Origin: Kineococcus xinjiangensis
GTDB taxonomy: Bacteria > Actinomycetota > Actinomycetes > Actinomycetales > Kineococcaceae
Direction of reading: 5' to 3'
NCBI RefSeq assembly: GCF_002934625.1
Contig: NZ_PTJD01000015.1
Span: forward strand, 59,878-123,877
DNA length: 64,000 bases
Within the stretch, counting starts at the first letter, position 1; the number at the start of each line of letters is the position of its first letter. A model generated the notes under the pieces. It saw nothing but the letters and a program-made list of their open reading frames with translations. It ran no database searches and was not told where the DNA came from. A program made the position numbers and the translations under genes. Of this stretch, positions 41,695-51,038 are shown piece by piece.

Positions 41695-44139
41695 TCAGGC
41701 CCTCGCGCCCCCGCGGATCTGGGAGGTGATGCCCGGGTCGGTGATGCGGGTGTCGTCCGCCAGCAGCAGGGCCTTGGACAGGACGATCCCGAGGATGCCG
41801 TCCCCCTCGAACGGCAGGAACACCTCCCCCGGGGCCGCGGCCGACGCGGCCGGGACGATGCACAGGTACTCGTCGCCAGGGCTCATGAGGACGTTGCCCG
41901 ACCCGAGGTGGATCCGGTACGTGCGCAGGTCACCGCGCACGACGAGGAACCTCTCCTCCAGCGTGCAGCGCTGCGCCACGGCCAGTCGCGGCACCAGGCG
42001 CGCCAGCAGTTCCCGCCGCGTGGCCGCCGTCGCCGACAGCTCCCCGAAGGAGTACGACCGCCAGTAGTCGCGGTAGCGCCCCTCCGGCCCGCCGTCGGAC
42101 CACGCGGGGTCGTTGCCGATGCTGGCCACGCCCACGAACAGGTCCACGTCCCGCATCACCTCGCTGAGCACCAGCGGCGGCACGTCCTCCAGCGGGACGG
42201 GACCGAACGGGCGCGCACCCTCGTCCGCCCGGCCGTCGCCCCCGGGGGCCTCGCCACCGCGCGGCGCCCCGCACGGGAGGAACCGGACCCGGTCGGTCGC
42301 CAGCCGCAGGAAGGCGCCCGAGTCGGCGGTGTCCGTGCCCCGGTGCTCCCCGACCCCGTCGACCCAGAACTCCGCGCGCAGCCCCCAGCCGGGCAGCTCC
42401 CGCACCGGCGGGGGCACCTCCAGGCCCGCCACGATCCGCAGCTGGTCCCGCCACCCCCGCGCGCCGGCGAGGGCGTGGAACTGGTGCTGGCGCAGCACGT
42501 GTGCCGCGAAGCGGTTGGAGTACGTGCCCGTGGCGCGCTCGGCGTCGGTGAGCAGATACACCTCCCTGTGGGCCTGCTTGAACGGCTGCACCACCTCGTG
42601 GCGCAGCAGCCGCTCCCGCCAGGCCGCGACCTCGGCCACCTCCCGCCCGATCGGGTGCCACAGCTCCACCCGGGCGTCGGCGGCCGGTTCCACGACCTCG
42701 TCCCCGACCGTGCGCAGCGCGCCGTCGGCCCAGGCGCAGGGCGTTCCGGCCACCACCCAGATCAGGCGCCGCCCCAGCGTGCCGACCAGCGGGTGGTCCA
42801 GGTAGCGCTCCCGCCACGCGGCGAACGCCCAGGTGCGCCGGGCGAGGAACTGCCGGTCGAGGCGCTCCGCCTGGGCGGTGAGCACCGCCGCGGCGTGCTT
42901 GGCGTCGGCCCTGAGTTCCGCGAGCTCCTCGGCGTGCTCGCGCCGGACGGCGGCGGGAACCGACCTCACCGCCCTGCCCGCCGCGTCGCGCCAGGTCAGC
43001 GCGACCTTCGTACCGCTGACCGTGAACTCCGCGGTGGCGCTCCCGAGGACCTGCTCGCGGCGGCCCACCGCCGTCAGCCCGCAGGCGGGGACGGCGAGTT
43101 CCTCCACCTCCTCCCGCGTGAGGCCGAGGGCGTCCGCCCGTCGCTGCACGGCGGCCTCCAGCTGCCGGGCGACGGGCCCGTGGGTGGTGCGGAGCGCCAG
43201 GCGCGCGAGTTCCGCCAGCGGCGCGTCCCCCTCCATCCGGTCCAGCGCGAAGACCCCGGCGCCGGCGACCTTCGCGCTGCGCGGCCCGACCCCCGGCACC
43301 TTGCGCAGCGACGCGCCCACCACGGCGCCGACCGCCCGGGCGGTGGCGGTGGACGGGTCCGCGGGCAGGCCGGACAGCATCCACAGCAGCCCCCGCAGGA
43401 CCGTGACGTTGTGGGGCTCGACGGGCCTGCCCCCGTCGTCCCCGGGCGCCCACCCCCCGCCGGCCGGCGCGAGCCAGCGCAGGAGCGTGGCGCGGAACCG
43501 CTCGGCTCCCACGACGGCGACCAGCGCGGCGGCCCCCCGGTCCCACTTCTGCGACGGCTTCGCCGCCGTCGCGGTCGACGCGTGGACGAGCAGGTCCCAC
43601 CAGTCGCGCCCCAGCCGGGGAAGATCGGCGATCACCTCGTCGGTCCACGCCTCACCGGGGCTGAGGGACACGGAGCCCCGGTCGGCGCGCCCACCGGACG
43701 ACGGGGCGTCGAACGGGTCCGGCAGCGGCGTGGTCATGCGGGCGAGGGTGGTGAAGTGCGCCGGCACGTCCCCGCCGCAGCGCCGCACGAGCCGCAGCAG
43801 CGAGGCGAGCTCGAACCCCCGCCAGCGCGACCAGACGTCCAGCACCTGCCCGCGCAGGCCCAGCGCGGCGCCCGTCCCGACCGCGCCGGGCAGGTCGCGG
43901 GTCAGCGCCTCCAGCAGCCAGCCCAGCCGTAGCGCGTCGGGGCCCTCCAGGGAGAGGAGCTGCTCCACCAGGCTGCGGCGCACCTCCACCGGGAGGGCCG
44001 CGATCCCCACCGCGTCCCGCGCGGGCGCACCCCGCAACCCCGCCAGGTGCACCGCGAGCAGGCGGGGCTCCCCGTCCCCCAGCGGCCCCGTCAGCGTCCC
44101 CGACCCGTAGCGGGCCACCACGTCGACACCGCTCACCAT
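41695..44139 (-). CDS. DUF4132-domain protein
   Basis: The 814-residue protein starts at ATG 44139, preceded by GGAGG seven bases away, which fixes the start. It has no signal peptide. The N-terminal 500 residues are helical with repeat-like segments, including KVPGVGPRSAKVAGAGVFALDRM, which looks like a helix-hairpin-helix. The C-terminal third matches DUF4132: GTYSNRFAAHVLRQHQFHALAGARGWRDQLR, VPPLVLSEVMRDVDLFVGVASIGNDP, and the conserved end RTYRIHLGSGNVLMSPGDEYLCIVP. The E. coli relative MolR was proposed as a molybdate-related regulator, but the family has no settled function. It follows the arginine deiminase gene by 79 bp on the same strand. Confidence 0.75.
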   Translation of the reverse strand: MVSGVDVVARYGSGTLTGPLGDGEPRLLAVHLAGLRGAPARDAVGIAALPVEVRRSLVEQLLSLEGPDALRLGWLLEALTRDLPGAVGTGAALGLRGQVLDVWSRWRGFELASLLRLVRRCGGDVPAHFTTLARMTTPLPDPFDAPSSGGRADRGSVSLSPGEAWTDEVIADLPRLGRDWWDLLVHASTATAAKPSQKWDRGAAALVAVVGAERFRATLLRWLAPAGGGWAPGDDGGRPVEPHNVTVLRGLLWMLSGLPADPSTATARAVGAVVGASLRKVPGVGPRSAKVAGAGVFALDRMEGDAPLAELARLALRTTHGPVARQLEAAVQRRADALGLTREEVEELAVPACGLTAVGRREQVLGSATAEFTVSGTKVALTWRDAAGRAVRSVPAAVRREHAEELAELRADAKHAAAVLTAQAERLDRQFLARRTWAFAAWRERYLDHPLVGTLGRRLIWVVAGTPCAWADGALRTVGDEVVEPAADARVELWHPIGREVAEVAAWRERLLRHEVVQPFKQAHREVYLLTDAERATGTYSNRFAAHVLRQHQFHALAGARGWRDQLRIVAGLEVPPPVRELPGWGLRAEFWVDGVGEHRGTDTADSGAFLRLATDRVRFLPCGAPRGGEAPGGDGRADEGARPFGPVPLEDVPPLVLSEVMRDVDLFVGVASIGNDPAWSDGGPEGRYRDYWRSYSFGELSATAATRRELLARLVPRLAVAQRCTLEERFLVVRGDLRTYRIHLGSGNVLMSPGDEYLCIVPAASAAAPGEVFLPFEGDGILGIVLSKALLLADDTRITDPGITSQIRGGARA

Positions 44140-44218
44140 CACCACACCTCCGAGGCTAGGAGCCGCCGCGGGCTCCTCCCGCCCGCTCCGGCGCTCCCTC
44201 ACCCGTCCGGCAGCCGCC

Positions 44219-45511
44219 TCAGGCGTCGCGCGCGATGGGGCACGTCATGCAGTGCCCGCCGCCGCGGCCCTTGCCCACCTCGAAGCCCTCGATCTCCACG
44301 ACCTCGACCCCCGCCCTGCGCAGCGCCGCGTTCGTGGCCGTGTTGCGGTGGTAGGCCACCACCACGCCGGGCTCCACGCACACCACGTTGTTCGCGTCGT
44401 GCCACTGCTCCCGGTCCTGCTGGGGGCGGTCACCGCCGGTGGGCACCACCCGCAGGTCCCGGCGCGCCAGCCCCAGCCCCTCCGCGACCGCCGTGAGGAC
44501 GTCCGTCTCCTCCTCCACGGACACCTGCCCCGGCCGGGCACCCGGCCGCAGCACGAACGCCCGCGCCTCGTCCACCACCGGCGGGTAGACGGTCACCGCG
44601 TCGCGGTCCACGAACGTCAGGACCGTGTCGAGGTGCATGAACGCCCGCTCGCTGCGCAGCGCCACGGCCACCACCCGCTCCGCGGCGCCGTCGGCGAGCA
44701 GCCGGCCCGCCAGCCGCTCCACCATCTGCGGGGTCGAGCGCTCGCTCATGCCCAGCAGCACCACGCCGCCGCCGACGGGCATGACGTCGCCGCCCTCCAC
44801 CGACGCCCCGCCGAACTCGGCGGGGTCGAACTCCCCGTCGGCGTCGAGGTGGGGGTACCAGAAGGGGAACCCCACGTCCCGGAAGCGGGGGTGGAACCGG
44901 TAGACCGCCGACACGTTGACGACCTCCGGCACGCGCGCCCGCGACGACATCGTCCCCAGGCACACCCCGCCGTAGACCCACGCGGAGGAGTCCCGGGTGA
45001 AGAGGGAGTTGGGCAGTGGCGGCAGGACGAAACCCTCCGGGCCGGCGGTCGCGGCCGTGAGGGACCCGCGCGCCAGGTCGAGGCCGACGCTGCGCTCCGC
45101 GAGCTCCGCCCACGTCAGCCCGCCGATCAGGTGCGTCGCGAGGTCCTTGGCGCCCAGCGCGTCGAGCGCCGCGCGCACCGGCTCGGCCGCCCCCGGTCCC
45201 ACCGCGTCCCCCGTGACCGTCCGCTGCAGCACCCAGTCGCGGGCCTCGGGCGCCTCCAGCGCCTCGGCCAGGAGTTCGTGCAGGTGCAGGACCTCCACGT
45301 CCCGCGCCCGCAGCTCCGCGACGAACTGGTCGTGCTCGTCGCGCGCCCGGTCCACCCAGAGCACGTCGTCGAACAGCAGCTCCTCGCGGTTGTTCGGGGT
45401 CAGCCGCTCCAGGCTCAGGTCCGGGCGGTGCACGAGCACCGTGCGCAACCTGCCCACCTCCGAGTGGACCCCCGGCCGCGCACCCCCGAGGCGTTCCGCT
45501 CCCCGCTCCAT
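44219..45511 (-). CDS. arcA: arginine deiminase
   Basis: The 430-residue protein starts at ATG 45511 with GGAGG seven bases upstream; the GTG five codons earlier overlaps that site. Deiminase motifs are complete: [34 protein letters not shown] (substrate-binding Asp), [21 protein letters not shown] with the His-Asp pair, and the nucleophile in [10 protein letters not shown]. It hydrolyses L-arginine to citrulline and ammonia, as first step of the ADI energy pathway and acid defence. No ornithine carbamoyltransferase or carbamate kinase gene lies nearby, so it may serve ammonia release or arginine breakdown. Confidence 0.95.
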   Translation of the reverse strand: MERGAERLGGARPGVHSEVGRLRTVLVHRPDLSLERLTPNNREELLFDDVLWVDRARDEHDQFVAELRARDVEVLHLHELLAEALEAPEARDWVLQRTVTGDAVGPGAAEPVRAALDALGAKDLATHLIGGLTWAELAERSVGLDLARGSLTAATAGPEGFVLPPLPNSLFTRDSSAWVYGGVCLGTMSSRARVPEVVNVSAVYRFHPRFRDVGFPFWYPHLDADGEFDPAEFGGASVEGGDVMPVGGGVVLLGMSERSTPQMVERLAGRLLADGAAERVVAVALRSERAFMHLDTVLTFVDRDAVTVYPPVVDEARAFVLRPGARPGQVSVEEETDVLTAVAEGLGLARRDLRVVPTGGDRPQQDREQWHDANNVVCVEPGVVVAYHRNTATNAALRRAGVEVVEIEGFEVGKGRGGGHCMTCPIARDA

Positions 45512-45804
45512 CTGGCGTCCTCCCACCTACCGCGGGCCACCGGGGCCGGCGCCCGTCCCCGCATCCTGCCGGGGCGGGGAGCGCGTCGCCCGGTGGGGCC
45601 GCGGCCCGCGGGGGGTGCACGCACGGTGAGGGCGCCCCCGCCGCCGACCCCGGACGGCGCAGCGCGACCCGCGCGGCGACCACGGACCGCACGCGAAAGG
45701 GGGACAGTTTCCACCACGTGGAGCAACGCGGCCCGTGCTCTCGGTGATCCCCCGCGCGGCGAGAACCTACCGTCGCCGTGCGGTGCGGACCGAGGGAGGA
45801 ACCG

Positions 45805-47223
45805 TTGAGGATCGAACGTCACGACCTGACGAGCACGGGAGCGGGCACCCACCGGGGCGCCGGCTCCCCCACGCCGTCCCGCCGGGTTCCGGCCCCGCGC
45901 GCCGCCACCGTCCTGCCCGCTCCGCGCGGGGGCATGCCGCGCCCGGGGCACAGCGCCCCCGCCCACCGGGCCGCACGGCAGGGCGCGCAGCCGCACCGGC
46001 GCCCGCCCCACCTCGCGGAGGCGTTCGACCCCCGCGACAACGCGATCGGCGTCCTGCGCCTCGCCCTCGTCGCCGTCGTCGCCGTCGCCCACGGGGTCCA
46101 GATCGCCGCCGGCCGCGCGCCCGTCATCGGCTCGGCCGGCGTCGGCGAGCTCGCGGTGGACGCCCTGTTCGTCCTCAGCGGCTTCCTCGCCGCCCGCAGC
46201 TACCTGCGGCTGGGGTCGCTGCGCCGCTTCGCCTGGCACCGCTTCCTCCGGATCGTGCCGGGGTTCTGGGCCTGCCTGCTGCTGACGGCCCTCGTCGTCG
46301 CGCCCCTGGTGGCGCTGCTGAGCGGGCGGCCGCTGCTGCCGCTGCTCACCGGCCCCGACTCCGCCGCGTCCTACCTGGGCGCCAACGCCCTGCTCTCGAT
46401 CCAGCAGCCCGGGATCGCCGGCCTGCCCGCCGCAGGGCACGAGCCCGGCGTCCTCACCGGCCCCCTCACGACCCTCGCCGCCGGCGCGCTCTGCTGCGCG
46501 CTCCTCGCCGCCCTGGGCGCCCTCGGCCTGCTGCGCCGGCGCATCCGGCTGGTGGCTGGGCTGACGGGCGGCCTCTGGGTGCTCACCGCGCTGGCGGCGG
46601 CAGGCTTCCCCCTCCTCGCCTCCGGCGCCGCCCTGCGCCTCCCCCTCGTCTTCCTGCTCGGCGCGCTCGCCTGGCTCCTGGCCCGCCACATCCCCGTCAG
46701 CGGAGTCCTCGCCGCCGCGTGCGTCGCCGCGCTCAGCGCCGGGACGCACCTGCTGCCGGACTACCGCGCCCTGGCCGCACCGGCCCTCGCCTACCTGCTG
46801 CTGTGGCTGGCCGTGCGGCTGCCGCTGCGGTCCTCGCCGTCCTGGGACGCCTCCTACGGGCTGTACCTCTACCACTGGCCCGTGCAGCAGGTGCTCGTCC
46901 TCCTCGGCGCCACCAGCCTGACCCTGCCCGGGTTCCTCGCCTTCAGCCTCGGCGTCGCCCTGCTCCTGGCCGGTGCCTCGTGGGCCCTCGTCGAGCGCCC
47001 CGCCCTGGCCGGAAGGGGCGCGGCGTGGGTGGAGTTCCACCTCCCCGGCACCGCCCGCCCGCAGCCGCAGCCGCACATCCGCCGCCAGGAGCCGGCGGCG
47101 GCACCTGCGCGCCGCGCCCGGCCGCCGCGCCGCACCGGGGAGAGCGCCCGCACCCGCCTGGCCCGCGCGCGCAGCGGCGAGTACGTCGGCCGCCACGCCG
47201 CACCGCAGCCCCCGGACGCCTGA
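45805..47223 (+). CDS. acyltransferase family 3 (OafA/YrhL-like) membrane protein
   Basis: The 472-residue protein is read from TTG 45805, since GGGAGGA lies just upstream; GTG 45778 is possible but has no site. After an 80-residue disordered, Arg/Pro-rich cytosolic extension come about ten membrane helices with acyltransferase-3 features: NAIGVLRLALVAVVAVAH, AVDALFVLSGFLAARSYLRLG, RRFAWHRFLRIVPGFWACLL, and the late YGLYLYHWPVQQV. The C-terminal 65 residues are again disordered and basic. Such proteins O-acylate cell-surface sugars or lipids using cytosolic acyl donors. The target is unknown. Confidence 0.85.
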   Translation: MRIERHDLTSTGAGTHRGAGSPTPSRRVPAPRAATVLPAPRGGMPRPGHSAPAHRAARQGAQPHRRPPHLAEAFDPRDNAIGVLRLALVAVVAVAHGVQIAAGRAPVIGSAGVGELAVDALFVLSGFLAARSYLRLGSLRRFAWHRFLRIVPGFWACLLLTALVVAPLVALLSGRPLLPLLTGPDSAASYLGANALLSIQQPGIAGLPAAGHEPGVLTGPLTTLAAGALCCALLAALGALGLLRRRIRLVAGLTGGLWVLTALAAAGFPLLASGAALRLPLVFLLGALAWLLARHIPVSGVLAAACVAALSAGTHLLPDYRALAAPALAYLLLWLAVRLPLRSSPSWDASYGLYLYHWPVQQVLVLLGATSLTLPGFLAFSLGVALLLAGASWALVERPALAGRGAAWVEFHLPGTARPQPQPHIRRQEPAAAPARRARPPRRTGESARTRLARARSGEYVGRHAAPQPPDA

Positions 47224-47227
47224 CGCA

Positions 47228-47251
47228 GCCCGCCCGGCACCCCGGGCGGGC
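47228..47251. terminator. bidirectional hairpin terminator
   Basis: GCCCGCCCGG (47228-47237) pairs with CCGGGCGGGC (47242-47251) around a CACC loop, exactly between the convergent acyltransferase and chromate-transporter genes. Confidence 0.8.
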
Positions 47252-47255
47252 ACCC

Positions 47256-48650
47256 TCAGGGCAGCAGCAGCGTCGCGAGCCCCAGCAGGGCGCACACCCC
47301 CAGCGTGCGCAGCACCGACCAGCGCAGGGCGAAGACCATCCCCGCCGCGGCCACCGCGATCGCCAGCGACGGCCAGCGCAGCGAACCCGGCACCGGCAGC
47401 TCCACCCGCAGCGGACCCCACGACGCGGTGGTCGTCGCCGCGAACAGCGTGTGCAGCGCGAAGTACACCGCCAGGTTCGCGATCACCCCCACCACCGCCG
47501 CCGTGATGCCCGTCAGCGCGGCCGACAGGGTCCGGTTGCCGCGCAGGCGCTCGACGTGGGGCGCCCCGAGGAAGATGAACACGAAGCACGGCACGAACGT
47601 CACCCATGTCGTCAGCAGCGCGCCCAGCACCCCCGCCGCCCACGGGTCCAGCCCGCCGGGGTCGCGGTAGGCGCCGAGGAACGCCACGAACTGCACCACC
47701 ATGATCAGCGGCCCGGGGGTGCTCTCCGCCAGCGCCAGGCCGCGCACCATCTCCCCCGGCGCGAGCCACCCGTAGGTCTCCACCGCCCGCTGCGCGACGT
47801 GCGCCAGGACCGCGTACGCACCGCCGAACGTGACCAGCGCGGTGCCGGAGAAGAACAGCCCCTGCTGGGTGAAGACGCTGCCGGTGCCCGTCCACGCCGT
47901 CACCGCCGCCAGCGGCAGCCCCCACACCGCCAGCCCCACCGCCAGCACCGTCGCCGCCCGCCGTGCGGAGGGGCGCTCGGCGTGCAGGGCGTCGTCGGCG
48001 ATCACCGGGGGCGGGCCGTCCGCCGCGCCGCCGTGCCCGCCGCCGCCCGCCACCGCGCGGGGCAGCCACCGGCCCAGGGCCCAGCCCACCGCCGCTGCCA
48101 GCGCCACCACCAGCGGGAACGGCGCGCCGAGGACGGTCAGGGCGGCGAAGGCGGCGACCGCGACCAGCAGCAGGGCGCGGTGCGCCAGGGCGCGCCGCGC
48201 GACGCGGACCACGGCCTGCACGACGACCGCCACCACCGCCGGCGCCAGCCCCGCGAACACCGCGGCCACGACCGCGGTGTCCCCCGCCGCCACGTACAGC
48301 GCCGACAGCGCCAGCAGCGCCACCACCCCCGGCAGGACGAACAGGGTCCCGGCGACCAGCCCACCGCGGGTGCCGTTGAGCAGCCACCCCGTGTAGACCG
48401 CGAGCTGCTGCGCCTCCGGGCCCGGCAGGAGCATGCAGTAGTTCAGGGCGTGCAGGAACCGCTGCTGGCCGATCCAGCGCTTCTCCTCCACGAGGGTGCG
48501 CTGCATGACGGCGATCTGCCCCGCCGGGCCGCCGAACGTCTGCAGGGAGATGGCGAACCACGTCCGCACGGCCTCCCCGAAGGGCACCAGGTCGCGCCGC
48601 TGCCGCTGCGCGGCCACCACCGGGTCCTCCACCACCGGGTCCTCAGCCAC
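47256..48650 (-). CDS. chrA: chromate transporter (ChrA, two-domain CHR family)
   Basis: The 464-residue protein starts at GTG 48650 with GGAGG six bases before. It has the duplicated CHR layout. The first half holds FAISLQTFGGPAGQIAVMQR and LLPGPEAQQLAVYTGW; the second half holds FFSGTALVTFGGAYAVLAHVAQR and STPGPLIMVVQFVAFLGAYR. About ten to twelve membrane helices are visible. Full-length CHR proteins pump chromate out of the cell, though members without resistance phenotypes exist. The gene overlaps the preceding glycosyltransferase-C gene by 8 bp, so three minus-strand genes (51029 to 47256) probably form one operon. Confidence 0.9.
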   Translation of the reverse strand: MAEDPVVEDPVVAAQRQRRDLVPFGEAVRTWFAISLQTFGGPAGQIAVMQRTLVEEKRWIGQQRFLHALNYCMLLPGPEAQQLAVYTGWLLNGTRGGLVAGTLFVLPGVVALLALSALYVAAGDTAVVAAVFAGLAPAVVAVVVQAVVRVARRALAHRALLLVAVAAFAALTVLGAPFPLVVALAAAVGWALGRWLPRAVAGGGGHGGAADGPPPVIADDALHAERPSARRAATVLAVGLAVWGLPLAAVTAWTGTGSVFTQQGLFFSGTALVTFGGAYAVLAHVAQRAVETYGWLAPGEMVRGLALAESTPGPLIMVVQFVAFLGAYRDPGGLDPWAAGVLGALLTTWVTFVPCFVFIFLGAPHVERLRGNRTLSAALTGITAAVVGVIANLAVYFALHTLFAATTTASWGPLRVELPVPGSLRWPSLAIAVAAAGMVFALRWSVLRTLGVCALLGLATLLLP

Positions 48651-50256
48651 CGAGGGCCTCCCGCGGAGCCGCGGCACGCGGGGACCGGCGCATCAGCAGC
48701 GCCCCCACCACCGCCGCCGCCAGCACCGCCGCCGCCGCCCACGGCCCCACCTCCCGGCGGAAGCCCAGCGTCAGCGCCTCCACGGCCGGGCTCATCCCCT
48801 CCACCAGCCCCGGCACGTACGCCAGCGCCAGCACCCCCGCCCGCAGCACCAGCAGCCGGTCCAGCCACGACGGGGCCAGCAGCACCAGCGGCCCCCACAG
48901 CAGCACGTCGTACCAGGGCAGCACGTACGGCCCCGCCAGCAGGTAGACCAGCCCCAGGGCCACCGCCGCCGGGGCCGCCACCGCCGGCACCCCGGAACCC
49001 GCGCCGAGGCCCGGCCGCGCCCCCCGGGCGGCACCCCCGCCCAGCAGCGCCGGCCACCACACCGCCAGCAGCACCGCACCCAGCAGCAGCACCCCGTGCA
49101 GGAGCAGCTCACGCGGGTACCCGGCCTCCACCAGCGGCCGCCACAGCGTCGCCAGCGACACGTAGCGCCCCGCCTGCCGAGTCTGGTCGTAGACGTGGGA
49201 GCCGGCCCACACGTGCGCGGGCACCAGCACCAGCAGCGCCCCGGCCAGACCGCGCAGGACGTGCCGGGCCCCGAAGCCGAGCCCCGCAGGCGGGGTCCGG
49301 GGCGACGGCCCGGCCGCGGACGGGGACGAACGGCCGGGCGACACCGGCGCGCCACCCGCCGAACGTCCCCGCGACAGCGCCGACGAGCGCCACCACGCCC
49401 ACAGCAGGCCCGCGCCCACCGCCCCGTACGGCAGCTTCATCCCCACCGCCGCACCCAGCAGCAGCCCCGCCAGCAGCGGCCGCGCCCGCGCCAGCAGCAG
49501 GCAGCCCAGCGCCGCCGCCCCCGCCACCACGTCCAGGTGCGCACCCGCCACCCCCACCCCCAGCAGCAGCGGGTTCAGCGTCCACAGCACCCCCGCCCGG
49601 GCCCGCGCCGCCGGCCGGCCCCGCAACGCCACGTGCAGCCCCGCGGCCGCCGCGAACCACGCCCCCGCGACCACCAGCTGCCAGCACCACACGGAGCGCA
49701 CCACCGACTCCTGGCCCAGCAGCGAGATCCCCGCGAGCAGCGCCGTCGCCACCGGCCCGTACACCGAGACCGTGTCCTCCCACGGCGCGCGCACCGCCGA
49801 GACCACCGGGTCCAGGCCCCCCGCAGCCGTGCGGAAGTCCTCCGGAGCCACCACGTACGGGTCCGCGCCCAACGCGGCGATGCGCCCGTAGGCCGCGTAG
49901 CTCAAGTGGTCCGCCGACCCCACCGGCGGCACCAGGACCAGCACCGCCGCGGCCCCCGCCCCCAGCAGGAGGACCCGGCGCGGGTCCGGCCGCCACCCCC
50001 GCGCCACCGCCGACAGCAGCAGCCACGCCCCGGCCGTCGCCGCGACCACCGCCACGGCCAGCACCGAGGACACCAGCTCCGACGGCACCGGCTCCGGCCC
50101 GCCCAGGCTCAGCGGCGGCCACCCCGGCCCCAGCCCCGGCACCGCCGCGGACGGGCCCAGCACCGCCACCACCACCCACGCCAGCAGCGCCAGCGCGGTG
50201 CACGCCCCGCCGCCGGCCGCCCAGCGCGCCCAGGGCCGAGCGGGCGCTGCCGTCAC
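48643..50256 (-). CDS. GT-C-fold membrane glycosyltransferase (GT87/mannosyltransferase-like)
   Basis: The 537-residue protein starts at GTG 50256, overlapping the GT2 stop by 4 bases. It is a polytopic membrane protein with 11-13 helices. An early extracytoplasmic loop has SADHLSYAAYGRIAALGADPYVVAP, and later loops carry PWEDTVSVYGPVATALLAG and TRQAGRYVSLATLWRPLVEAGYPREL, resembling polyprenyl-phosphate-mannose-dependent transferases of actinobacteria. It likely moves a sugar from a lipid carrier onto a glycan or lipid outside the membrane. The coupled GT2 enzyme may make the lipid-linked sugar donor. A serine/proline-rich loop lies near residues 320-345. Confidence 0.75.
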   Translation of the reverse strand: MTAAPARPWARWAAGGGACTALALLAWVVVAVLGPSAAVPGLGPGWPPLSLGGPEPVPSELVSSVLAVAVVAATAGAWLLLSAVARGWRPDPRRVLLLGAGAAAVLVLVPPVGSADHLSYAAYGRIAALGADPYVVAPEDFRTAAGGLDPVVSAVRAPWEDTVSVYGPVATALLAGISLLGQESVVRSVWCWQLVVAGAWFAAAAGLHVALRGRPAARARAGVLWTLNPLLLGVGVAGAHLDVVAGAAALGCLLLARARPLLAGLLLGAAVGMKLPYGAVGAGLLWAWWRSSALSRGRSAGGAPVSPGRSSPSAAGPSPRTPPAGLGFGARHVLRGLAGALLVLVPAHVWAGSHVYDQTRQAGRYVSLATLWRPLVEAGYPRELLLHGVLLLGAVLLAVWWPALLGGGAARGARPGLGAGSGVPAVAAPAAVALGLVYLLAGPYVLPWYDVLLWGPLVLLAPSWLDRLLVLRAGVLALAYVPGLVEGMSPAVEALTLGFRREVGPWAAAAVLAAAVVGALLMRRSPRAAAPREALGG

Positions 50257-51029
50257 GGCCTCGCCGCGCGCCGGCCCCACCGGCGTGCCGCCAGGGCCAG
50301 CGCCACGTCCCGGTACTGCCGCCCCCGGTGCAGCTGGGCGCGCCAGTCCCGCCCCGTCACCCGGTGGTGCAGCTCGCACGGCACCTCCACCACCCGGTGG
50401 CCGGCGCGCAGCAGGTCGATCGTCAGGGCCGTCTCCACCCCCCAGCCGCGCGCCAGCGGCCGGGCCGCCTCGAACGCCCGCCGCGTCAGGCAGCGCATCC
50501 CGGACAGCGGCTGCTGCGGTGACCAGCCCACCGCGGCGAGGGTGCCCTTGCGCGCGAGGTTCACGACGAGACCGCGACCGCCGCCCGCCGTGGCCTGCCG
50601 CGGCAGGACGGCGATCGTCATGTCCGCCTCGCCCGCCAGCACCGGCCCCAGCAGCGGCGCGGTCTGCGCGGCGGTCGCCCCGAGGTCGGCGTCGACGAAG
50701 AGCAGCGCCCGGGGGGCGGCCACCGGTTCGGCGCCCTCGCGCTCGGCGACGGCCCGCGCGCCGGTCTCCATCGCCGCCGCCTTGCCGCGGTTGCGGGGGT
50801 GGCGCACCACGAGCGCCCCGGCGTCGCGGGCGACCGCGGCGGTGGCGTCGCGGGAGCCGTCGTCCACGACGACGACGAGGTCGACGCCCTCGAGGGTGGC
50901 GGCCGCGGCGACGGTCGCGGCGATCCGCTCCGCCTCGTCCTTGGCGGGGATGACCACCGCGCAGCGGCCCGGGAGGGCGGCCGCCGCGGGAACGGGCTGG
51001 GCGTCGGGCTGGGCGTCCGGTGGGAGCAC
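50253..51029 (-). CDS. family 2 glycosyltransferase (GT-A fold)
   Basis: The 258-residue protein (GTG start) has the GT-A nucleotide-sugar motifs: CAVVIPAKDEAERIAATVAAA (about 22-42), VVVVDDGSRDATAAVARDAGALVVRHPRNRGKAAAMETGAR (51-91), and LLFVDADLGA (about 108-117) with the metal-binding DxD. A later QPLSGMRCLTRRAFE matches the acceptor-site Gly loop of dolichyl-phosphate-sugar-synthase-like enzymes. No membrane anchor is present. It is coupled to a GT-C gene by a GTGA overlap, suggesting a donor-and-transfer pair for a cell-envelope glycan. Confidence 0.88.
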   Translation of the reverse strand: MLPPDAQPDAQPVPAAAALPGRCAVVIPAKDEAERIAATVAAAATLEGVDLVVVVDDGSRDATAAVARDAGALVVRHPRNRGKAAAMETGARAVAEREGAEPVAAPRALLFVDADLGATAAQTAPLLGPVLAGEADMTIAVLPRQATAGGGRGLVVNLARKGTLAAVGWSPQQPLSGMRCLTRRAFEAARPLARGWGVETALTIDLLRAGHRVVEVPCELHHRVTGRDWRAQLHRGRQYRDVALALAARRWGRRAARP

Positions 51030-51038
51030 GGGCCGAGG

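Noticed and set aside
44159..44176. GGAGCC/GGCTCC hairpin between arginine deiminase and DUF4132 genes
   Set aside because: Only a 6-bp stem, with a GC-rich background that gives such pairs often; the two genes may be cotranscribed.
45700..45730. CCACGTGG palindrome upstream of the acyltransferase gene
   Set aside because: A single 8-bp palindrome without a paired regulator or clear promoter; expected by chance at this GC content.
45735..50522. 1595-codon plus-strand open frame
   Set aside because: It is antisense to the chromate transporter and glycosyltransferase genes and out of frame with the acyltransferase. Its translation is Arg/Pro/Ala-rich with no motif.
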